NCBI RefSeq assembly: GCF_001971705.1
Contig: NZ_CP019327.1
Span: forward strand, 2,728,001-2,792,000
DNA: 64,000 bases
Source of the DNA: Natronorubrum daqingense
Lineage (GTDB): Archaea; Halobacteriota; Halobacteria; Halobacteriales; Natrialbaceae
Reading direction: 5' to 3'
Part shown: piece by piece, positions 10,023 to 19,971 of the stretch
How the letters are laid out: each line of letters starts with the position of its first letter
Numbering within the stretch: the stretch's first letter is position 1
Program-made: the position numbers and the translations under genes
The notes under the pieces: generated by a model
The model's database searches: none
What the model saw: the letters and a program-made list of their open reading frames with translations, nothing else
Told to the model about the DNA's origin: nothing

Positions 10023-10202
10023 TCGGTCGCGAACTGTCGACGGCTCTGAGCTAATTTTTCTCCGCGGATTATCACGGTCAGCCAAAACGTATCAGGTTCA
10101 TCGAACCAACTGCGCCGACCGTCTCGCCGTCCGCTGGTTCGGCCGACCGAATTCGCCGTGTGAGTGGGGAACAATTATTATACTCCCGTTCGCTTACCCG
10201 AT

Positions 10203-10748
10203 ATGGCCCGCGTTTCATACGTTCGCGCAGACGAACTCGAGTCCGAATACGAAGACCTGGTCGTCTCCTCGCTCCAGCCGGGAAAGGCGGTAAACGTCTA
10301 CAGCGCAGTCGCGACGAACCCGCCGGTTCTGAAAGGCCTCAGGCAGTTTCTCGGCTCGTTGTGGTCACACTCGGGGCTGAGCGACCGACAGCGAGAACTC
10401 GTCATTCTCACGGCGGCCCACGAAATCGGCGTCGGCTACGAGTGGCACCAACACGTCAACATTGCCAGAAACGCCGACATTACGGACGCAGAGATCGCCG
10501 CACTCGCTCGAGACGATCGGGAGCCCTTCGCCGAAGACGAGAAAGCCATCATCGCGTACGCTCGAGCGGTCGTACGCGGACGCGTCACCGACTCCCTCCA
10601 CGACGCCGTCGTCGAGTACGTCGGCGAGGAGGCGACGGTCGGTGCCGCAACCGTCGCGGCAGGCTACCTCGGTCTCGGACGCGTCATCGACGCCCTCGAC
10701 GTCGACCTCGAGGACGGTGACGACTTCGTCGGCTGGGACCCTCGATAG
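10203..10748 (+). CDS. Carboxymuconolactone decarboxylase / AhpD-like family protein
   Basis: A 181-residue all-helical CMD-fold protein. The family core LVILTAAHEIGVGYEWHQHVNIARNA is visible around residues 62-87, with the EW-x-x-H signature of decarboxylase-type members. The Cys-x-x-Cys pair of peroxidase-active AhpD proteins is absent. Start chosen at ATG 10203 (MARVSYVRADELESEYED); the 13 residues upstream are not conserved-looking. It lies between TRAP and MFS genes in a catabolic neighbourhood, so a role in ring cleavage or organic-acid metabolism is possible but unproven. Confidence 0.85.
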   Translation: MARVSYVRADELESEYEDLVVSSLQPGKAVNVYSAVATNPPVLKGLRQFLGSLWSHSGLSDRQRELVILTAAHEIGVGYEWHQHVNIARNADITDAEIAALARDDREPFAEDEKAIIAYARAVVRGRVTDSLHDAVVEYVGEEATVGAATVAAGYLGLGRVIDALDVDLEDGDDFVGWDPR

Positions 10749-10907
10749 GTGCGCTCGAGAGCCCACAGGGCAATCGCTCACTGCACACCAGATTATCCGC
10801 CGCTGGCTGTCGAACGCAGTAGACGGCGCGAAAAACAAAAGAGCCAACTTATGGTACACACCAACATCCCCCAATGACTGGAACGACGCGCAACGGTGAT
10901 CGAACGG

Positions 10908-12161
10908 ATGGACGATAACGACCGCTCGATCGTCACGTTCGTCTCGCTGTCGCACATGATGGTCCACACGTACGAGTTCGCCGTCCCGATTCTCATGACG
11001 GTCTGGCTGCTCGAGTTTTCCGTCACGGCAGCGACGCTCGGGGCCGTCGTCACGGTGGGATACTTCCTGTTCGGGGTGGGCGCGCTCCCGGCGGGGATGC
11101 TCGTCGATCGGTTCGGCTCGAGGCCACTCATCTTCGCGTGTCTCATCGGAATGGCGCTCTCGTTTCTCTTACTCGGCATCGCGAGTAACGTCTACGTCGT
11201 CGCGCTCGCGCTCGGACTGTGGGGGATCGCCGCGAGCGTCCACCACCCCGCCGGTCTGACGCTCATCAGCAAAGGCGTCTCGGATCCCGGGTGGGCGTAC
11301 GCCTACCACGGCATGGCGGGCAACGTCGGTATCGCGTTCGGACCGCTGGCGACCGCCCTGTTGTTGCTCGCGTTCGACTGGCGACTCGTCGCGGCGCTGC
11401 TCGTGGTCCCGACGGTGATCACGATCGGCATCGGACTCACGCTCTCGTTCGACGAGACGGCACAGGTGACGGCGACCGATGGCGGCGGAACGCAGAGTAA
11501 AGGCGAGATTACTCCCTCGTCGTTCGTCTCCGATACGCGACTGCTGGCAACCGTCGGGTTTCTGACAGTGTTCGCGATCGTCATGTTCAACGGCCTCTAC
11601 TATCGCGGCGTGCTCACGTTCCTGCCGGACATGCTCGGCGGGTTCCTGGCCGACCTCGACATCCACCTGGACCTCTTCGATCCCGACAGTCCCTACGCCG
11701 AAGAGTTCGACCTCGCGCAGTACGTCTACGTCGGCCTCCTGATGATCGGCATCCTCGGTCAGTACATCGGTGGCATTCTGACGAGCAGGATTCCGACCGA
11801 ACGAGGGCTCGTCATCGCACTCGGGGCGCTCACGATACTCGGAATTACGTACGTGCCCGCCGCGACGGCCGGGTTCGGACCGCTCCTCGTTGTCAGCGCG
11901 CTGCTCGGCGTCTTCCTGTTCGCGATGCAGCCACTCACGCAGGCGACCATCGCAGCCTACTCTCCCGCGGAAGCCCGCGGCCTGTCCTTCGGCTGGACGT
12001 TCCTCGCCATCTTCGGCATCGGCTCGCTCGGCGCAACCATCGCCGGATTCGTGCTCACCTACGCGAGCGCGAACGTCTTGTTCCTCGTCCTCGCCTGTTT
12101 CGCCGGCACGGGCTGTCTACTCGCCCTCTCGCTCGTCGTGCGAAACCGAGCGGGTGAGTAG
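10908..12161 (+). CDS. MFS transporter
   Basis: A major facilitator of about 417 residues with 12 predicted helices and a central hydrophilic loop. The signature PAGMLVDRFGSRPLIFACL is present after helix 2. A start at ATG 10908 (MDDNDRSIVTFVSLSHMMVH) is preferred; an in-frame GTG lies four codons upstream at 10896. The sequence HHPAGLTLISKG in helix 4-5 resembles fosmidomycin-resistance-type (Fsr) members, but the substrate is unknown. It converges with the CoA-transferase gene, leaving a 170-bp gap. Confidence 0.9.
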   Translation: MDDNDRSIVTFVSLSHMMVHTYEFAVPILMTVWLLEFSVTAATLGAVVTVGYFLFGVGALPAGMLVDRFGSRPLIFACLIGMALSFLLLGIASNVYVVALALGLWGIAASVHHPAGLTLISKGVSDPGWAYAYHGMAGNVGIAFGPLATALLLLAFDWRLVAALLVVPTVITIGIGLTLSFDETAQVTATDGGGTQSKGEITPSSFVSDTRLLATVGFLTVFAIVMFNGLYYRGVLTFLPDMLGGFLADLDIHLDLFDPDSPYAEEFDLAQYVYVGLLMIGILGQYIGGILTSRIPTERGLVIALGALTILGITYVPAATAGFGPLLVVSALLGVFLFAMQPLTQATIAAYSPAEARGLSFGWTFLAIFGIGSLGATIAGFVLTYASANVLFLVLACFAGTGCLLALSLVVRNRAGE

Positions 12162-12331
12162 GCAGCTTCTTTTCGAGCGTCCTGACGCGTTGATCGATCC
12201 AGAGCCGAGCCTGCCGTTCGACCCATCTCGACTCGAGCCAGCCGTTCGTCGATTCGGACTCGAGGCGTCGCCGTCGTCCGTCGAGACGCGTCGCTCGTCC
12301 GATAGGCAACCGAAAGAAGACGGATCGAGGG

Positions 12332-13786
12332 CTACTCCTGCCAGGAGAAGGCCGTCTCGAGGTCGTGTGGTTCGTGGCCGCCGTTCGCGTCCGCTCGCTC
12401 GAGGGAGGACTCGAGGGCGGGTTCGAAGTCGGGGTGGGCACACGACTCGAGGATCGCGCGGGCGCGTTCGCGCGGCGAGGTCCCGCGAAGGTCCGCGACG
12501 CCGCGTTCGGTGACGATGACGTCCACGTCGTGTTCGGTGTGGTCGACGTGTGGGGCCATCGGGACGATTCTCGAGATGTCGCCGTCGACGGCCGTCGAGG
12601 GAAGCGTGATGACGGACAGGGGCGAGTTCCGGGTGAAGTCGCCACTGCCGCCGATCCCGTTGAGCATCCGCGAGCCGTCGACGTGCGTCGAATTGACGTG
12701 TCCGTAGAGGTCGACCTCGAGCGCGCTGTTGACCGCGATGACGCCGAATCGGTCGACGAGTGTCGGACTGTTCGAAAGGTCGGCCGGCCTGAGGACGACG
12801 TCTTCGGCGTAGCGCGATGCGTTCTCGAACAGGCGCTCTTGACCGTCGCTCGAGAGGGCGAAGGAGGTCGCACTCGCGGCGTGGAGTTGGTTCTCGTCGA
12901 GTAAATCGAGCAGGCCGTCCTGAATCACCTCGCCGAAGTAGACGAGGTCTCGATCGCCAAAGTCCGCGTCGGCGAGCGCGCCCATGAGCGCGTTACCGAG
13001 GCTGCCAACACCGAACTGGACGCGAACCGAGTCGTCGTACAGCGACGACTCCCTGACTTCCTCGACGAGAAACGACTGCAGATTCGACGCGATCTCGAGG
13101 TCGACGTCGGTCGGGTCGCGGAACTCGTAGGGCGAATCCGGCGTCTCAGTTTCGACCACGGCGGTCAGTGCCTCCGAATCGAACTCGATGCGCGGGCCGC
13201 CGATTCGCCCGTCAGGAGCCGACAGTGGAACCGGCTCACGATTCGGCGGCGTTCCCGGTCGATAGTTGTCGTGGAAGGCCGTCAACTCGAGGGGCTGGGC
13301 TCGGTTTACCTCGACGATAATCTGGTCGACGCTCTCGACCCACGCCGGGGTGTGGCCGATCGAGGTCGAGGGGATCAGCCAGTCTTCGCCGACGGCGATC
13401 GCCTCGACGATGGCGACGTCAGGGTCGACGAAACCACCGTACTGAACGTCGTCAGCGAGTGCGGCGATGTGTCGATCCGCGAACGCAACCGTCTCGTCGT
13501 TGACCGATCGTCGGACCGCGCCGGCGGATTGATAGGGGTAGCGCCGGTCGATCGCGCCCGCTTCGACCATCGCCTCGTCGATTTCGTCGCCGACGCTGCC
13601 GCCGCTGACGACCGTGAGCCCGAACTCCTCGTCGGCATCGGCGATGGCGAGTGGAATCGCCTTCGGGTAGCCGACGCGGCCGAAGCCACTGACGAGGACG
13701 GTTGCATCGGGTTCGAGTTGGTCGACGACCGATTCGGCGTCGACGACGGGTAAATCGCCCGAGAGGCGTTCCGACGGGATCGTCAC
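12332..13786 (-). CDS. Acetyl-CoA hydrolase/CoA-transferase family protein (Cat1/ScpC/AarC type)
   Basis: A 484-residue two-domain class I CoA-transferase or acyl-CoA hydrolase. In transferases a Glu attacks the acyl-CoA; here VYFGEVIQDG places it at Glu286. The oxyanion/CoA loop GIGGSGDFTRNS is at about 388-399, and HVDHTEHDVDVIVTERG is the usual C-terminal block. The start is a GTG whose bases overlap the TGA of the MaoC gene by 4 bp, so translation is probably coupled. With the hydratase and the dehydrogenase upstream it likely activates or releases an organic acid as its CoA ester. The real acyl group is unknown. Confidence 0.88.
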   Translation of the reverse strand: MTIPSERLSGDLPVVDAESVVDQLEPDATVLVSGFGRVGYPKAIPLAIADADEEFGLTVVSGGSVGDEIDEAMVEAGAIDRRYPYQSAGAVRRSVNDETVAFADRHIAALADDVQYGGFVDPDVAIVEAIAVGEDWLIPSTSIGHTPAWVESVDQIIVEVNRAQPLELTAFHDNYRPGTPPNREPVPLSAPDGRIGGPRIEFDSEALTAVVETETPDSPYEFRDPTDVDLEIASNLQSFLVEEVRESSLYDDSVRVQFGVGSLGNALMGALADADFGDRDLVYFGEVIQDGLLDLLDENQLHAASATSFALSSDGQERLFENASRYAEDVVLRPADLSNSPTLVDRFGVIAVNSALEVDLYGHVNSTHVDGSRMLNGIGGSGDFTRNSPLSVITLPSTAVDGDISRIVPMAPHVDHTEHDVDVIVTERGVADLRGTSPRERARAILESCAHPDFEPALESSLERADANGGHEPHDLETAFSWQE

Positions 13787-14355
13787 TCTAACTCCTCCGG
13801 TTGCGTGCCGACCCCCTCCGGCCAGCCCGTCGGCTGTGCCGCGGAGGGTTGTGCGTACTCGCGTTTCAAGACCATCGGCGTCCGCTCGAGCGAGAGCACC
13901 TGCTCGCCGTCCTCGTTGTATGCTCGGAGTTCGGTCGTTACGATGCCCACGTGGTCTCGAGAGTCGCTCTCGCGTTTCTCGATGACTTCGCTCTCGGCGA
14001 AGAGCGTGTCACCGTGGTAGACGGGGCCGTGGTGGCGGATCTTGTCGTAGCCGAGGTTCGCGGTCGCGTTCGCCGAGATGTCGATGACGCTCATCCCGAC
14101 GGCGAGGGCGATGACGAACGTCCCGTCGACGAGGCGCTCGCCGAACTCGGTTTCAGCGGCGTAGGCCTCGTTGAAGTGCATCGGGTTGAGGTTCATCGTG
14201 ATGTTGGTGAACCAAACGTTGTCCGTCTCGGTGACCGTCCGGCCGTAGGGGTGTTTGTACACGTCACCGACGGTGAAATCTTCGTAGTAACGGCCTTCCC
14301 AGCCGGAAACAAGTCGTCGCTCCTGTTCGCCTTCTGCAGTGTTATCGTCTGTCAT
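13783..14355 (-). CDS. MaoC-family (hot-dog) acyl-CoA hydratase
   Basis: A 190-residue single hot-dog domain protein. YYEDFTVGDVYKHPYGRTVT, then NMHF-like LNPMHFNEAYA (the D/N-x-x-x-x-H hydratase region), then GTFVIALAVG and HHGPVYHGDTLFAESEV fit MaoC-type enoyl-CoA hydratases; mesaconyl- and itaconyl-CoA hydratases belong here too. ATG 14355 (MTDDNTAEGEQERR) is chosen because the 47 residues upstream are low-complexity and read through the intergenic DNA. It overlaps the CoA-transferase by 4 bp and lies 103 bp after the dehydrogenase gene, forming a likely operon. Confidence 0.88.
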   Translation of the reverse strand: MTDDNTAEGEQERRLVSGWEGRYYEDFTVGDVYKHPYGRTVTETDNVWFTNITMNLNPMHFNEAYAAETEFGERLVDGTFVIALAVGMSVIDISANATANLGYDKIRHHGPVYHGDTLFAESEVIEKRESDSRDHVGIVTTELRAYNEDGEQVLSLERTPMVLKREYAQPSAAQPTGWPEGVGTQPEELE

Positions 14356-14458
14356 GGTGTGTTTGATCTGCGGTGGTGGGTTGCGTGTCGATTCCGGTTT
14401 CGGTCGCGGTGTGCGTCCGTTAGCAGTGCGTTCGCTCGCTGCGTCGGTCGTCGAATCC

Positions 14459-15661
14459 TCAGTACGAGCGCGGCAGCCCCAACACGTTCTCGCCAACGTA
14501 GTTGAGGACGAGTTGCTGGGTGATCGGCACCAATCGGGTCAGGCGCGCCTCGCGGAAGTAGCGTTCGACGTCGTACTCTCGAGCGACGCCGAAACCACCG
14601 TGGGTCTGGACCGCCGCGTCGGCAGCGTCGAAGGCCGCGTCGGCTGCGAGAAACTTCGACATGTTCGCTCGAGCGCCGATCGCTTTCGGATTGGCGTCGT
14701 TCTCGACGGCGCTCGCGGCCGTGTAGACCATCTGCTTTGCGGCCTGCACCCGTGCGTACGCTTCCGCGAGCGGGTGTTGAATCGCCTGATTCTGGCCGAT
14801 CGGGTTGCCGAAGACCTCTCGTTCTGAGGCGTAGTCGACGCCCGCCTCGAGTGCGGCCTCGCCGAGGCCGACGCACTCCGCGGCGATGACGAGTCGCTCC
14901 TCGTTGAGGCCGTCGAGCATCTGGTAGAAGCCCTCGCCTTCCTCGCCGATGACGGCGTCTTCCTCGAGGCGGAGGTCCTCGAACCACATCTCGTATGAGT
15001 GGACGAGATTACTCGCCGTCTTCTCGATCTGTTCGATCTGGAGGGCACCCTGATCGTAGGCGTCCTCGAGGTTGACGAGGAACATGGTCATCCCCTGTGT
15101 GCGTTTCTCGACCTCGGACTTCGGCGTCGTGCGCGCCATGAGCACGATGTAGTCGCTGGCGTCGACCCGGGAGATCCAGATCTTCTGACCGTTGACGACG
15201 AACTCGTCGCCGTCTCGCTCGGCCGTGGTCTCGATCGACGTCGAGTCGGAGCCGGCGTTTGGCTCGGTGAGCCCGAACGCCTGAATCGACGTCTCGCCGC
15301 GGGCGACCTTCGGGAGGAGGTCCGCTTTCATCTCCTCGTGGCCGTATTTCACGAGGGGGACGGAGTTGTAGATCCCGCCGTGAATGGCCTGGGCGGCGCT
15401 GAAGCCGCCGCCGTTCGCGGCGATCTCTTCCATCATGACGACGACTTCCTCCGTCGACATGCCGGCACCATCGTACTCCTCGGGGATCAACGCGCCGAAC
15501 CAGCCGTTTTCGGAGAGTTGGTCCACGAACTCCTGTGGATACTCGCCGGCCGCTTCGTGTTCGCGCCAGTACGCGTCATCAAAATCTGCACAAATGTCTC
15601 GGATCGAGTCTCGGACCAGTTGCTGTTGGTCGGTCAACGAGACCGTATCTCTCTGTACCAT
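14459..15661 (-). CDS. Acyl-CoA dehydrogenase family protein
   Basis: A 400-residue FAD enzyme that introduces an alpha-beta double bond into an acyl-CoA. FAD and substrate motifs are visible: AFGLTEPNAGSDS (about 128-140), KIWISRVDASDYIVLMAR, and a C-terminal QTHGGFGVAREYDVERYFREA. The MCAD-type catalytic Glu (Y-E-G-T) is replaced by LVPIT, but a Glu pair lies in GLNEERLVIAAE (254-255), the position used by isovaleryl-CoA and long-chain dehydrogenases. Start at ATG 15661 (MVQRDTVSLTDQQ). It is the first gene of the dehydrogenase-hydratase-CoA-transferase operon, divergent from the IclR gene. Confidence 0.92.
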   Translation of the reverse strand: MVQRDTVSLTDQQQLVRDSIRDICADFDDAYWREHEAAGEYPQEFVDQLSENGWFGALIPEEYDGAGMSTEEVVVMMEEIAANGGGFSAAQAIHGGIYNSVPLVKYGHEEMKADLLPKVARGETSIQAFGLTEPNAGSDSTSIETTAERDGDEFVVNGQKIWISRVDASDYIVLMARTTPKSEVEKRTQGMTMFLVNLEDAYDQGALQIEQIEKTASNLVHSYEMWFEDLRLEEDAVIGEEGEGFYQMLDGLNEERLVIAAECVGLGEAALEAGVDYASEREVFGNPIGQNQAIQHPLAEAYARVQAAKQMVYTAASAVENDANPKAIGARANMSKFLAADAAFDAADAAVQTHGGFGVAREYDVERYFREARLTRLVPITQQLVLNYVGENVLGLPRSY

Positions 15662-15842
15662 TCGAGCGTGTGAACCTGTGGGAGTCTGCGTATTAAAGCT
15701 ATGCACTCATCGGCTACGGACCGTCTCGTACGCACTCATATCCGGCGTTTGCTGGCGAAGGCACTCTCGAGGGGACGAACCGAAGGTCCCCCAATCCGAC
15801 TCCTTGCGTAACACTGTCACGATCCGGGCCAGTGCTGATCTC

Positions 15843-15868
15843 CGTTCCGTATAATCGAACGATATTTA
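15843..15868 (+). promoter_or_regulatory. Candidate operator and TATA box of the IclR gene
   Basis: CGTTC at 15843-15847 and GAACG at 15857-15861 form an inverted repeat that abuts the TATA-like GATATTTA at 15861-15868. The TATA element is about 28 nt before the ATG, the archaeal spacing. A palindrome over the BRE/TATA region would suit autorepression. Inferred from position. Confidence 0.35.
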
Positions 15869-15892
15869 CCCGTTCTCGACGACTGTGATCAC

Positions 15893-16669
15893 ATGTCAGA
15901 GGACGACGGACAACGGACAGCAGGAACGGTACAGACGTCGCGAACGATGTTCGTAATCGTCGAGTACATCAAAGAACAGGATGGGGCCACGATCACGGAG
16001 GTGGCGAACGACCTCGGGTACGCGAAAAGCACCGTTCATCGCCACCTCTCGACGTTGACCGAGATGGGCTACGCCGTCAAGGAGGGCAACGAGTTTCACG
16101 TGGGGTTGCGGTTCGTCGACCTCGGTCAGCACGCCCGCACGCGCCGAAACGGGTACGAACTGGCCAGAGAAAAGGTCGACCAGATCGCCGCAGCGACCGG
16201 CGAGCGAGCGCAGTTTATCGTCGAAGAACACGGCGAAGGCGTCTACTTGCACCGCTCGTTCGGCGAACACGCGATTCGAACCGACCCCGGAATCGGCAGT
16301 CGAATCCCGCTTCACGCGACGGCTGCCGGAAAGGCAATTCTTGCAAACCTCGAGGAATCCCGGCGGTTCGAAATAATCGAACAGACCGACTTCGATTCGC
16401 TCACGGAACACACGATAACAGATACCGAGACGTTGTTCGAGGAACTCGAGACGATCCGCGAACGCGGCTACGGGTTCAATCGACAGGAGAATCTCAACGG
16501 ACTTTACGCCGTCGGAGTCGCCGTCAAAAGCCCCACAGAAGGCGTTATCGGTGCGTTCAGCGTCTCCGGTCCGATCCACCGACTCAAAGGCGAACGCATT
16601 CAAGAGGAACTTCCAGATCGATTGCTGGGCACGGCGAACGAACTCGAGCTCAACATCACGCACTCCTGA
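15893..16669 (+). CDS. IclR-family transcriptional regulator
   Basis: A 258-residue regulator with an N-terminal winged helix-turn-helix (GATITEVANDLGYAKSTVHRH at about 36-56, wing to about 75) and a C-terminal IclR effector domain (RIPLHATAAGKAILANLEESR; ERGYGFNRQENLNGLYAVGVAV; GAFSVSGP). IclR proteins sense small organic or aromatic acids. It is divergent from the dehydrogenase-MaoC-CoA-transferase operon across 231 bp and most likely regulates that operon. The start at 15893 matches the upstream TATA element. Confidence 0.93.
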   Translation: MSEDDGQRTAGTVQTSRTMFVIVEYIKEQDGATITEVANDLGYAKSTVHRHLSTLTEMGYAVKEGNEFHVGLRFVDLGQHARTRRNGYELAREKVDQIAAATGERAQFIVEEHGEGVYLHRSFGEHAIRTDPGIGSRIPLHATAAGKAILANLEESRRFEIIEQTDFDSLTEHTITDTETLFEELETIRERGYGFNRQENLNGLYAVGVAVKSPTEGVIGAFSVSGPIHRLKGERIQEELPDRLLGTANELELNITHS

Positions 16670-17453
16670 AGTTCGAACATATCGAACGGCCTGTCCGGCC
16701 AATCGAACGCTCCCCGCGTATCGTTTTTCGTCACAAAGGCACGAATGCCGCCAACCTGATCACGTTCAGTCGACGTCGGCTCTCGCGAGAAAACGCGGAT
16801 TCGTCGTTCTCGTCCAGTGTATCGCAGCTACCGGCCGATCCCGTATCATCGGAAGAGCCGAGCATTGTCGTTCCGCATGTTCGAAAGTCGTTCATCGACA
16901 TCGGTCGCTCTGGCAAAATCCCGGCAAACAAGGCAACAACCGCGTTGTCGGCCGAAAAATCGAACGACACAGGTATGATTACAAACATAGAAGTGTAATG
17001 TTCAGATAGAGCGTAAGAAGGGGTCAAAAGTAGATACACATCTACCGGTTATCCGGGGAAAACAGCGATGATACAGACTGGTTCGAGAGTTGCTTGTTCG
17101 TGGACGAATATGCGGGCGATACGATGGGTTCTGATGGAATAGTCGAGTATCGAGACCAACCGTCGACAATCATACGAGTTCGAGCCGGCATCAAGAACGA
17201 AACGTGACTCGACCGACGGTTCGAGCGGGCTAAAGTGGCGAATCGGACGCTGACGCGGACTTCGTCGGTCAACGCCGGTCGAGTACGAACGCGTGTCGAA
17301 TGTGTCGGTTAGAGCCCTCGAGAGAGCACAGTAGCAAGAGTAGGTGGCCACACCGAAGTACCAGCGCACTCGCTTGGGGAGATAGTGTAATCATTTCTAA
17401 TCATCCTGGTCCGAAGACGAAATTGATACCTTCCCTCGTGTGAAGTGTCCTCT
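16670..17453. other. Gene-poor region
   Basis: About 780 bp with no convincing gene on either strand. GTTCGAAC (16671-16678) and other CGAAC-containing repeats lie just after the IclR gene. Minus-strand frames at 16731-17039 and 17042-17369 lack the acidic composition of haloarchaeal proteins and any recognisable domain. Possibly decayed coding DNA. Confidence 0.4.
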
Positions 17454-18023
17454 ATGCGCATTGCATTTTGTCTCTACGATGGCATGACGGCTCTCGATTT
17501 CGTCGGCGCGTACGACGCGATTACCCGCCTCGAGCGAATGGATCTCAGCCCGCTCGAGTGGGACGTCTGCGCCCCGACGGCGTCGGTGACGGGAACCCAA
17601 CTCACGCTCGAGGTCGACCGCGTCGAGCCCGATCTGGGCGAGTACGACCTGGTCTTCCTGCCCGGCGGCTACGCGACCCGTGAGCTTCGACGCGACGAGG
17701 AGTTTCTCGAGTGGATTCGGACGGCTGCGGGGTGTGAGTACCTGACGTCCGTCTGTACCGGCTCGCTGTTGCTCGGCGGCGCGGGTCTGTTGGAGGGAAA
17801 ACGGGCGACGACACACCCCGGCGAGTTCGAGACGCTTGCCGAGTACGCAACGGTCGTCGAGCAACGGGTGGTACAGGACGGAAACGTGATCACGGGCGGC
17901 GGCGTCGCGGCGAGCGTCGACCTCGGATTGTACATCGTCGAGGAACTCACCGACCGAGAGACGCGGGAAACGGTCGCAGCGCAGATGGATTACCCCTACG
18001 GCGAAGCCGTCTTCGAACGGTAG
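17454..18023 (+). CDS. DJ-1/PfpI family protein (isonitrile-hydratase-like)
   Basis: A 189-residue class I glutamine-amidotransferase-like protein. The nucleophile elbow with its Cys is SVCTGSLLLGGAGLLEG, followed by KRATTHPGEFETL, a block typical of the isonitrile hydratase (InhA) branch of DJ-1/PfpI. An N-terminal acidic helix, DFVGAYDAITRLER, supplies the residue that sits next to the Cys. Start at ATG 17454 (MRIAFCLYDGMTALDF); a GTG three codons upstream is less likely. Stand-alone gene, convergent with uvrC. The reaction is not certain. Confidence 0.85.
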   Translation: MRIAFCLYDGMTALDFVGAYDAITRLERMDLSPLEWDVCAPTASVTGTQLTLEVDRVEPDLGEYDLVFLPGGYATRELRRDEEFLEWIRTAAGCEYLTSVCTGSLLLGGAGLLEGKRATTHPGEFETLAEYATVVEQRVVQDGNVITGGGVAASVDLGLYIVEELTDRETRETVAAQMDYPYGEAVFER

Positions 18024-18048
18024 GAGCGGGAACCGTCTTCAAACCGAG

Positions 18049-19854
18049 TCAGAGCCGCGATTTGAGGGTTTCAGCCGTCTTCGTCCCGATACCGGACACG
18101 CTCTCGAGGTCGTCCAGGCTCGCCTCGCGAACGTTCTCGACGCTGCCGAAGCGTCCGAGTAGTCGCTTTCTGGTTTCGGGGCCGATGCCGGGCACGTCGT
18201 CCAGCACGGTCTTGACCTCGTCGCGCACGGTCTGGTGGTACTGGACGGCAAAGCGGTGAGACTCGTCGCGAACGCGCTGGAGCAGGTGCAGGTGGGGCGC
18301 GTCGCTGGGCCACGAATACTCTCGATCCGGCGTCACGACGCGCTCTTCGGCCTTCGCGAGAGCGATGGCCGGAACGTCCCATCCGACTTCCGAGAGGGCG
18401 TCTCTGGCGGCCTCGAGTTGTCCCTCGCCGCCGTCGATAACCAGCAAATCCGGATCCGGGCGGTCGTCTCGGCCTTCGACGGCGCGGCTGGCGCGCCACT
18501 CGAGGAGGGCGCGCATGTTGTCGTAGTCGTCGTTCTGGTCGGTCAGCTTCTTCCGTCGGTAGTGGGCCTTCTCCGCGCTGCCGTCGACGAAGGTGACGTT
18601 GCTGCCGACCGCCGCTTTTCCCTGTGCGTGGCTCACGTCGAAGCCCTCGATTCGCCGCGCGGAGTCGATCTCGAGCGCGTCGGCGAGCATCCCACACTCG
18701 TCCCGTCCGCCGACGTTTCGTCGGGCGTTCTTGAGCGCGAGTTCGACGAGTTTGGCTTCCCGACCTGCACCCGGGACGCGAACCGAGACGCCTTCGGCCT
18801 CGAGCCACGCCTCGACCTCGCTGTCGCCGTGGCGTTCGGGCAAGAGGAGCGCGTCCGGGAGGTCACGCTCGGCGTAGTACTGGACGATGAACGCGGCGAG
18901 CACGGCGGGAACGCCCCCCTCCGCCGCCCCGTCGGCCGCCTCGTCGTTCGGCTGTCCCGCGGTGTCAGCGCCCGGTGCCTCGAGCGTGTGGCGGTCTCTG
19001 TCGACCAGCTTACCGGTTTCGGCGCGCAAGCGAGCGACGGTGGCGTCCTCGCCTTCGATGGCGACGCCGAGGATATCGACGGCCCGTTCGTCGCTTCGCG
19101 TCTGGACTGCCTCGCCGCCCTCGCCGTGGAACGCCTCGACGGTCTCGAGTCGATCGCGGAGGTTCGCCGCGCGTTCGAAGTTCTGTTCCTCGGCAGCGGC
19201 CTCCATCTCGCGGCGCAGCGGGTCCGCGAGAATCCCCGTCTCGCCCTCGAGAAAACGCTCGACCAGGCTCACGTCTTCCGCGTAGGACTCGAGGTCGATC
19301 TCTCGGGTACAGGGGGCCGTACAGAGGCCCATCTCGTAGTCGAGACAGGGGCGATCGCGGCCCGAGTACTTGTGATCCGAGCACCCCCGAACGCCGTAGG
19401 TCTCTCGGAGCGCCTTCACGACGGTCTCGACTTGCCCCTTGTTCGTGTAGGGGCCGAAGACGGTCGGTCCGCTCGCTGCGGCCGAACTGCCCGCTTCGCC
19501 GTCCGGGTCGCGAGTGATTTCGATCCGCGGCGCGTTGTGGGCCGTCAACTGCACCATCGGGTACGACTTGTCGTCTTTGAGTCGGACGTTGTACCGTGGC
19601 TGGTGGCGCTTGATGAGGTTCGCCTCGAGCAACAGCGCCTGCGTCTCGGTATCGGTGACGGCGAGTTCGATCTCGTCGGCTCGATCGACCATGCGCCGGA
19701 TGCGCGCGCTTCGCGGATCGGCGTAGGAGCGAACCCGACTGCGCAGATCGACCGCCTTGCCGACGTAGAGCGTGGTCCCGTCGACTCGAAACTGGTAGAC
19801 GCCGGGCTCGCGTGGCAACGATTTCGCCCGCTCGCGTACCTCCTCGGCGTTCAT
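18049..19854 (-). CDS. uvrC: UvrABC excision nuclease subunit C
   Basis: UvrC makes the two incisions of nucleotide excision repair. The 601-residue protein has the N-terminal GIY-YIG nuclease ([21 protein letters not shown]), a Cys pair CTAPC near residues 180-184, a UVR domain that binds UvrB ([20 protein letters not shown]), a central RNase H-like nuclease part ([29 protein letters not shown]) and a C-terminal helix-hairpin-helix pair ([25 protein letters not shown]). An acidic Ala/Gly-rich insertion of about 25 residues lies in the middle. uvrB is 16 kb away. Confidence 0.97.
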   Translation of the reverse strand: MNAEEVRERAKSLPREPGVYQFRVDGTTLYVGKAVDLRSRVRSYADPRSARIRRMVDRADEIELAVTDTETQALLLEANLIKRHQPRYNVRLKDDKSYPMVQLTAHNAPRIEITRDPDGEAGSSAAASGPTVFGPYTNKGQVETVVKALRETYGVRGCSDHKYSGRDRPCLDYEMGLCTAPCTREIDLESYAEDVSLVERFLEGETGILADPLRREMEAAAEEQNFERAANLRDRLETVEAFHGEGGEAVQTRSDERAVDILGVAIEGEDATVARLRAETGKLVDRDRHTLEAPGADTAGQPNDEAADGAAEGGVPAVLAAFIVQYYAERDLPDALLLPERHGDSEVEAWLEAEGVSVRVPGAGREAKLVELALKNARRNVGGRDECGMLADALEIDSARRIEGFDVSHAQGKAAVGSNVTFVDGSAEKAHYRRKKLTDQNDDYDNMRALLEWRASRAVEGRDDRPDPDLLVIDGGEGQLEAARDALSEVGWDVPAIALAKAEERVVTPDREYSWPSDAPHLHLLQRVRDESHRFAVQYHQTVRDEVKTVLDDVPGIGPETRKRLLGRFGSVENVREASLDDLESVSGIGTKTAETLKSRL

Positions 19855-19971
19855 CAGCGGCCCTAGTTCCTCAGTGGCTTTCAGCCTGACTCATCGAATC
19901 GCTCGCTGGGTGGCGTCGGTTCGCAACGTCGTCGCGGTCGCCTGGTCGGTTCTCGCGTCCGTTGGGTCGAA

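Noticed and set aside
18235..19866. 543-codon plus-strand frame
   Set aside because: Complete antisense shadow of uvrC; no domain is visible in it.
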